A stretch of 64,000 nucleotides of DNA from contig JAFXQV010000021.1 in NCBI GenBank assembly GCA_017526785.1, positions 62,001-126,000 on the forward strand, written 5' to 3'. Within the stretch, counting starts at the first letter, position 1; each line of letters opens with the position of its first letter. A program made the translations under genes and the position numbers. The notes under the pieces were generated by a model, which saw only the letters and a program-made list of their open reading frames with translations, did no database searches and was not told the origin of the DNA. Positions 61,048 through 64,000 of the stretch are shown here, piece after piece. This DNA is from Oscillibacter sp. GTDB lineage: Bacteria > Bacillota > Clostridia > Oscillospirales > Oscillospiraceae.

Positions 61048-62133
61048 TTACAGACCGAACAGCGCGGACAGCTTCGCCTCGTCGAGTTCCGCGCCGATGA
61101 CGCACAGACGCCCCGTGTAATCCGGGTGTCCGTCGCGGATTTCGGACTCCTCCGGCACATAGTCAAATTCCAGCCACTGGCCGCCCTCGCCGTTGACAAT
61201 GCCCTTGGCGCGGAGAATCTTTCCATACGCGCCGCCGTCCAGCTCGTTCAGGATACGGGCAATTTCGGACTTTGAAAATACTTTCGGCGTCTCCCTGCCC
61301 CACGACGAAAATACCTCGTCGGCGTGGTGGTGATGGTGGTGATGTTCGTGGTCATGGTCATGCTCATGGTCGTGATGGTGTTCGTGGTCGTGGTCGTGAT
61401 GGTGTTCATGTTCATGCTCATGGTCGTGTTCATGCTCATGGTCATGGCCGTGTTCATGGTCATGGTCATGGTCGTGATGGTGTTCGGCTTCCTCGGCCTC
61501 GTGTTCGGCGCGCATTTTGGCAAGCAGTTCTTCTTCCAGCGACACCTTCTCCATAGCCGCCAGAATCGTCTTGCCGTCCAACGCGTCCCAAGGCGTCGTC
61601 AAAATCGCCGCGTCCGGGTTCTTCTCCCGCAGAAGCGCCACAACCGCCTCTAATTTCTCCTGCGAGAGTTTCTGTGTCCGGGAAAGCACAATCGTTCCGG
61701 CGGATTCCACCTGATTGTTGTAGAACTCCCCAAAGTTCTTCATATACGTCTTTGCCTTCGTGGCGTCGGCGACGGTCACATAGCTGTTGAGTTCCATGCC
61801 GGGGACGTTCACGCCCTTGACGGCTACAATCACGTCGCTGAGTTTGCCCACGCCGGACGGCTCAATCAGCACGCGGTCGGGGTGGAACTGTGCCTCAACG
61901 TCGGCCAGTGCCTTGCTGAAATCGCCGACAATCGTACAGCAGATACAGCCCGACGAGAGTTCCGAAATCTGCACGCCGGATTCTTTCAGGAAGCCGCCGT
62001 CAATGCTGATTTCGCCGAACTCGTTTTCAATCAACACGATTTTCTCGCCGGGGAACGCTTCGGCTAAGAGTTTCTTAATGAGTGTGGTTTTCCCCGCGCC
62101 CAGAAAGCCGGAGATAATGTCAATTTTGGTCAT
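61048..62133 (-). CDS. CobW/G3E-type GTPase with His-rich metal-binding tract
   Basis: A 361-residue metallochaperone-like GTPase. Walker A IISGFLGAGKTTLIKKLL, ENEFGEISIDGG, the metal motif SSGCICCTIVGD, Walker B region VLIEPSGVGK, and a CobW C-terminal domain (AKGIVNGEGGQWLEFDYVPE) are present. The usual guanine-specificity NKxD is replaced by LSRTQKLS. Between residues about 216 and 272 lies a stretch almost entirely of His, Asp and Glu, a probable zinc or nickel store. Such G3E proteins deliver zinc or nickel to target enzymes. It starts 23 bases after galM and precedes the second GTPase. Confidence 0.92.
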   Translation of the reverse strand: MTKIDIISGFLGAGKTTLIKKLLAEAFPGEKIVLIENEFGEISIDGGFLKESGVQISELSSGCICCTIVGDFSKALADVEAQFHPDRVLIEPSGVGKLSDVIVAVKGVNVPGMELNSYVTVADATKAKTYMKNFGEFYNNQVESAGTIVLSRTQKLSQEKLEAVVALLREKNPDAAILTTPWDALDGKTILAAMEKVSLEEELLAKMRAEHEAEEAEHHHDHDHDHEHGHDHEHEHDHEHEHEHHHDHDHEHHHDHEHDHDHEHHHHHHHADEVFSSWGRETPKVFSKSEIARILNELDGGAYGKILRAKGIVNGEGGQWLEFDYVPEESEIRDGHPDYTGRLCVIGAELDEAKLSALFGL

Positions 62134-62156
62134 GCTATCAAGTCCTTTGCTGGTGT

Positions 62157-63176
62157 TCAGCGTACGCGGAACGCGTACGCGGTTTCAGTGTGCAGGTGCT
62201 GTCCGGCGCGCAGAACCGGAGACGGGAAGCCGTAACAGTTTGTGCCGTTCGGGAAAAGCTGTGTCTCGAAACAGACGCCCTCGCGGGGGTGGAGTGTGCC
62301 GTATTTCCCGGCGCGTTCGCCCAAGCCGTTGGCGGTGTAGAACTGCATGCCGGGCATGTCGGTCTCGACGGTCATTTCCAGTCCGGTCTTGTCACTGTAC
62401 AGCACGGCGGCGCGTTTCACGGCAATAATATAGTTATGGTCGTAGCCCTTGCCGTTCTTCAACTGTACGTTGTCGGCGTCAATCTGCGAACCGACGGCGC
62501 GGGGTTCGCGGAAATCAAACGGCGTCCCGGTGATGTCGAGAATTTTTCCCGTGGGCAGTCCGGTCGCGTCGCTCTCCGTGATGCGCTCCGAGAAAATCTG
62601 TACCGTGTGTTCCATGGCCGAGCCGCCGCCGTTGAGGTTGAAATAGGCGTGGTTCGTGAGGTTTACCACGGTATCCTTGTCGGTGTCGGCGTCGTAGGCG
62701 ATATTCAGGCGGTTGCTGTCGTCGAGCGTAAACGTGACCTGTACCGTCAGATTTCCGGGGTAGCCCTCCTCGCCGTCCGGGGACACGCGGTGAAACACGA
62801 GACGGTCATTTTCCGCCGTCACGTCCCACATACGGTGGTCGAAGCCCTTGATTCCGCCGTGAATGTGGTTCGCGCCGTTGTTCTTGACCAGATTGTAGGT
62901 CACGCCGTTCAGCGAGAACGACGCCCCCCCGATACGGTTTCCGACGCGTCCCAGTGTGCCGCCCAAGTGTCCGCCGAGGGTCTCGTACTGCCCGGGGTTG
63001 TCGTAGCCTAACAGGACGTCGACCATAGCGCCGTCACGGGCGGGGACGCACAGCGCCTGTAAAATCGCGCCGTAGTCCAGCGCGGTCACGGACGCGCCCG
63101 CCGCGTTTTCAAGGCGATACGCCGTGACGGGCGTCCCGTCCGACAGCGTGCCGAATGGAAAACTGCTGACTGACAT
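62157..63176 (-). CDS. galM: Aldose 1-epimerase (galactose mutarotase)
   Basis: A 339-residue enzyme interconverting alpha and beta anomers of galactose or glucose. Key residues: Arg in GTLGRVGNRIGGASF, His in NGANHIHGGIKGFDHRMWD, catalytic His in NLTNHAYFNLNG and catalytic Glu in CFETQLFPNGTN. ATG 63176 has GGAGGGAG eight bases upstream, whereas the in-frame codon at 63194 has none. It starts 19 bases after the amino-acid ABC ATPase gene, which is an unusual partner, so the operon is functionally mixed. Confidence 0.95.
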   Translation of the reverse strand: MSVSSFPFGTLSDGTPVTAYRLENAAGASVTALDYGAILQALCVPARDGAMVDVLLGYDNPGQYETLGGHLGGTLGRVGNRIGGASFSLNGVTYNLVKNNGANHIHGGIKGFDHRMWDVTAENDRLVFHRVSPDGEEGYPGNLTVQVTFTLDDSNRLNIAYDADTDKDTVVNLTNHAYFNLNGGGSAMEHTVQIFSERITESDATGLPTGKILDITGTPFDFREPRAVGSQIDADNVQLKNGKGYDHNYIIAVKRAAVLYSDKTGLEMTVETDMPGMQFYTANGLGERAGKYGTLHPREGVCFETQLFPNGTNCYGFPSPVLRAGQHLHTETAYAFRVR

Positions 63177-63195
63177 AATTTTCTCCCTCCACAAT

Positions 63196-63918
63196 TTACA
63201 GAACCTTGCTCAAAAAGTCTTTCAGGCGCGGGTGTGTCGGACTGCCGAACAACTGCGCCGGGGGCGCTTCCTCTAACACCTTGCCGTCGGCCATGAACAG
63301 TACCCGGCTCCCCACTTCACGGGCAAAGCCCATTTCATGCGTGACAACGACCATCGTCATACCCTCTTTGGCAAGCTGTTTCATGACTTCCAGCACCTCC
63401 CCGACCATTTCCGGGTCAAGCGCCGACGTGGGTTCGTCGAAGAGCATCAGTTTCGGACGCATGGCCAGCGCCCGGACAATCGCCACGCGCTGTTTCTGTC
63501 CGCCCGACAACTGCGCCGGGTAGGCGTCGATACGGTCACGCAGTCCGACACGCTGTAACAGGGTTTCGGCGGTCTCGTCGGCCTCCGCCTGCTTCATCAA
63601 GCCCGTGCGGACGGGTGCCAGCGTGATGTTCTTCCGAATCGTCATGTTCGGGAACAGGTTGAAGTGCTGAAAGACCATGCCCATCTGACGCCGCACAAGG
63701 TCAATTTTCACTTTCGGGTCAGTAATCAGCGTCCCGTCGAAGGTGATTTCCCCGGCCGTGGGTTCCTCCAGAAGGTTCAGACAGCGCAGAAACGTGGACT
63801 TCCCGGAACCCGAGGGGCCAATGATAACGACTTTCTCGCCGGGGTGGATGTGCTGTGAGATGTCGTCCAACACAAGGTGATGTCCGAACGACTTAGAGAG
63901 GTGTTTAACGTCTATCAC
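63196..63918 (-). CDS. Polar amino-acid ABC transporter ATP-binding protein
   Basis: A 240-residue ATPase of the GlnQ/ArtP family: Walker [22 protein letters not shown]-loop [20 protein letters not shown], signature [18 protein letters not shown], Walker [21 protein letters not shown] and H-loop [14 protein letters not shown]. The start is GTG 63918 with AAGGAGG ten bases upstream, inside the end of the permease gene. Substrate specificity (Gln, Arg, Cys or others) cannot be read from the ATPase. Confidence 0.95.
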   Translation of the reverse strand: MIDVKHLSKSFGHHLVLDDISQHIHPGEKVVIIGPSGSGKSTFLRCLNLLEEPTAGEITFDGTLITDPKVKIDLVRRQMGMVFQHFNLFPNMTIRKNITLAPVRTGLMKQAEADETAETLLQRVGLRDRIDAYPAQLSGGQKQRVAIVRALAMRPKLMLFDEPTSALDPEMVGEVLEVMKQLAKEGMTMVVVTHEMGFAREVGSRVLFMADGKVLEEAPPAQLFGSPTHPRLKDFLSKVL

Positions 63919-64000
63919 TCTGTCTCAGCCTCCTTTCCAAAATCCCCTGCAAGTAGCTGAATATCATGACCAGTACCAGATAAATGAGGGCGATTCCGAA
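63905..64000 (-). CDS. Amino-acid ABC transporter permease, C-terminal fragment
   Basis: The last 31 codons of a permease enter from the window edge. The hydrophobic helix [20 protein letters not shown] followed by LERRLRQ is the usual end of His/Glu/Gln/Arg-type permeases. It overlaps the ATPase start by 14 bases. The rest lies outside the window. Confidence 0.85.
   Translation of the reverse strand, partial: FGIALIYLVLVMIFSYLQGILERRLRQSDRR

Overview
The window reads as chromosomal DNA from an endospore-forming, GC-rich member of the Clostridia, most likely an Oscillospiraceae-type gut anaerobe. The evidence is indirect: a SpoIIQ-like LytM protein, remnants of cotJB and cotJC, an S-layer homology protein, LtaS-type and O-antigen-ligase-type envelope genes, lipoproteins with LTGC/LTAC lipoboxes, strong AGGAGG ribosome sites, and SigA promoters with 17-bp spacers. 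No rRNA genes, CRISPR array, prophage or replication origin is visible. One tRNA-Leu(UAG) is present.

Layout. 1-2.5 kb: an LTA-synthase-like sulfatase (5' end outside the window) and a polytopic ligase/polymerase. 2.5-7.3 kb, minus strand: a VapC-type toxin-antitoxin pair, a chemotaxis receptor, a small unknown protein and glycogen synthase with a long Ala/Pro/Glu repeat extension. 7.3-16.7 kb, minus strand: a compact seven-gene operon, ddl-murF-abcF-ydcF-prfA-(tsaC::coaE)-apeB, containing an apparent fusion of threonylcarbamoyl-AMP synthase with dephospho-CoA kinase. A RodA/FtsW gene and an Rpn-type nuclease follow. 19.1-24.5 kb, plus strand: a lyxose-isomerase-like gene, then the most interesting locus, a four-gene operon of alpha/beta hydrolase, stand-alone condensation domain, acyl/peptidyl carrier protein and adenylating ligase. 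It has its own promoter and terminator and looks like a minimal NRPS-like pathway for a small acylated product.

24.5-28.3 kb is an accessory, decaying zone: a probable PD-(D/E)XK protein of unknown role, an orphan Phd-type antitoxin, a 559-bp internally deleted IS66 element with intact terminal repeats, truncated cotJC and cotJB, a frameshifted gene, a 209-bp MITE-like element and dispersed palindromes. 28.3-32.4 kb, minus strand: a four-gene type IV pilin-like operon whose last gene encodes an 822-residue GLUG-repeat prepilin. 32.6-40 kb: a YfcE-type phosphoesterase, a DJ-1/PfpI protein, and an adaptor-ATPase-permease MacAB-type exporter followed by an SLH protein. 40.2-44.2 kb: the SpoIIQ-like protein, nicotinate phosphoribosyltransferase and an HD-GYP membrane protein.

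44.3-51.2 kb: a BMP-family (nucleoside-type) ABC importer behind a structured leader RNA, a small membrane protein and a phosphohexomutase/phosphopentomutase-type enzyme; together these could take up nucleosides and feed their sugar phosphate into central metabolism. 51.2-54.2 kb: a GT2 glycosyltransferase, a BspA-like leucine-rich-repeat protein without a signal peptide, and a YafQ-type toxin-antitoxin pair. 54.2-59.6 kb: enolase and a large GH78 alpha-L-rhamnosidase lipoprotein. 59.8-64 kb, minus strand: tRNA-Leu, two CobW/G3E GTPases (one with a His/Asp/Glu-rich metal-binding tract, the other with a DUF1980-like tail), galactose mutarotase and a polar amino-acid ABC transporter that runs off the window.

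All functional calls rest on reading motifs by eye; no database search was possible.
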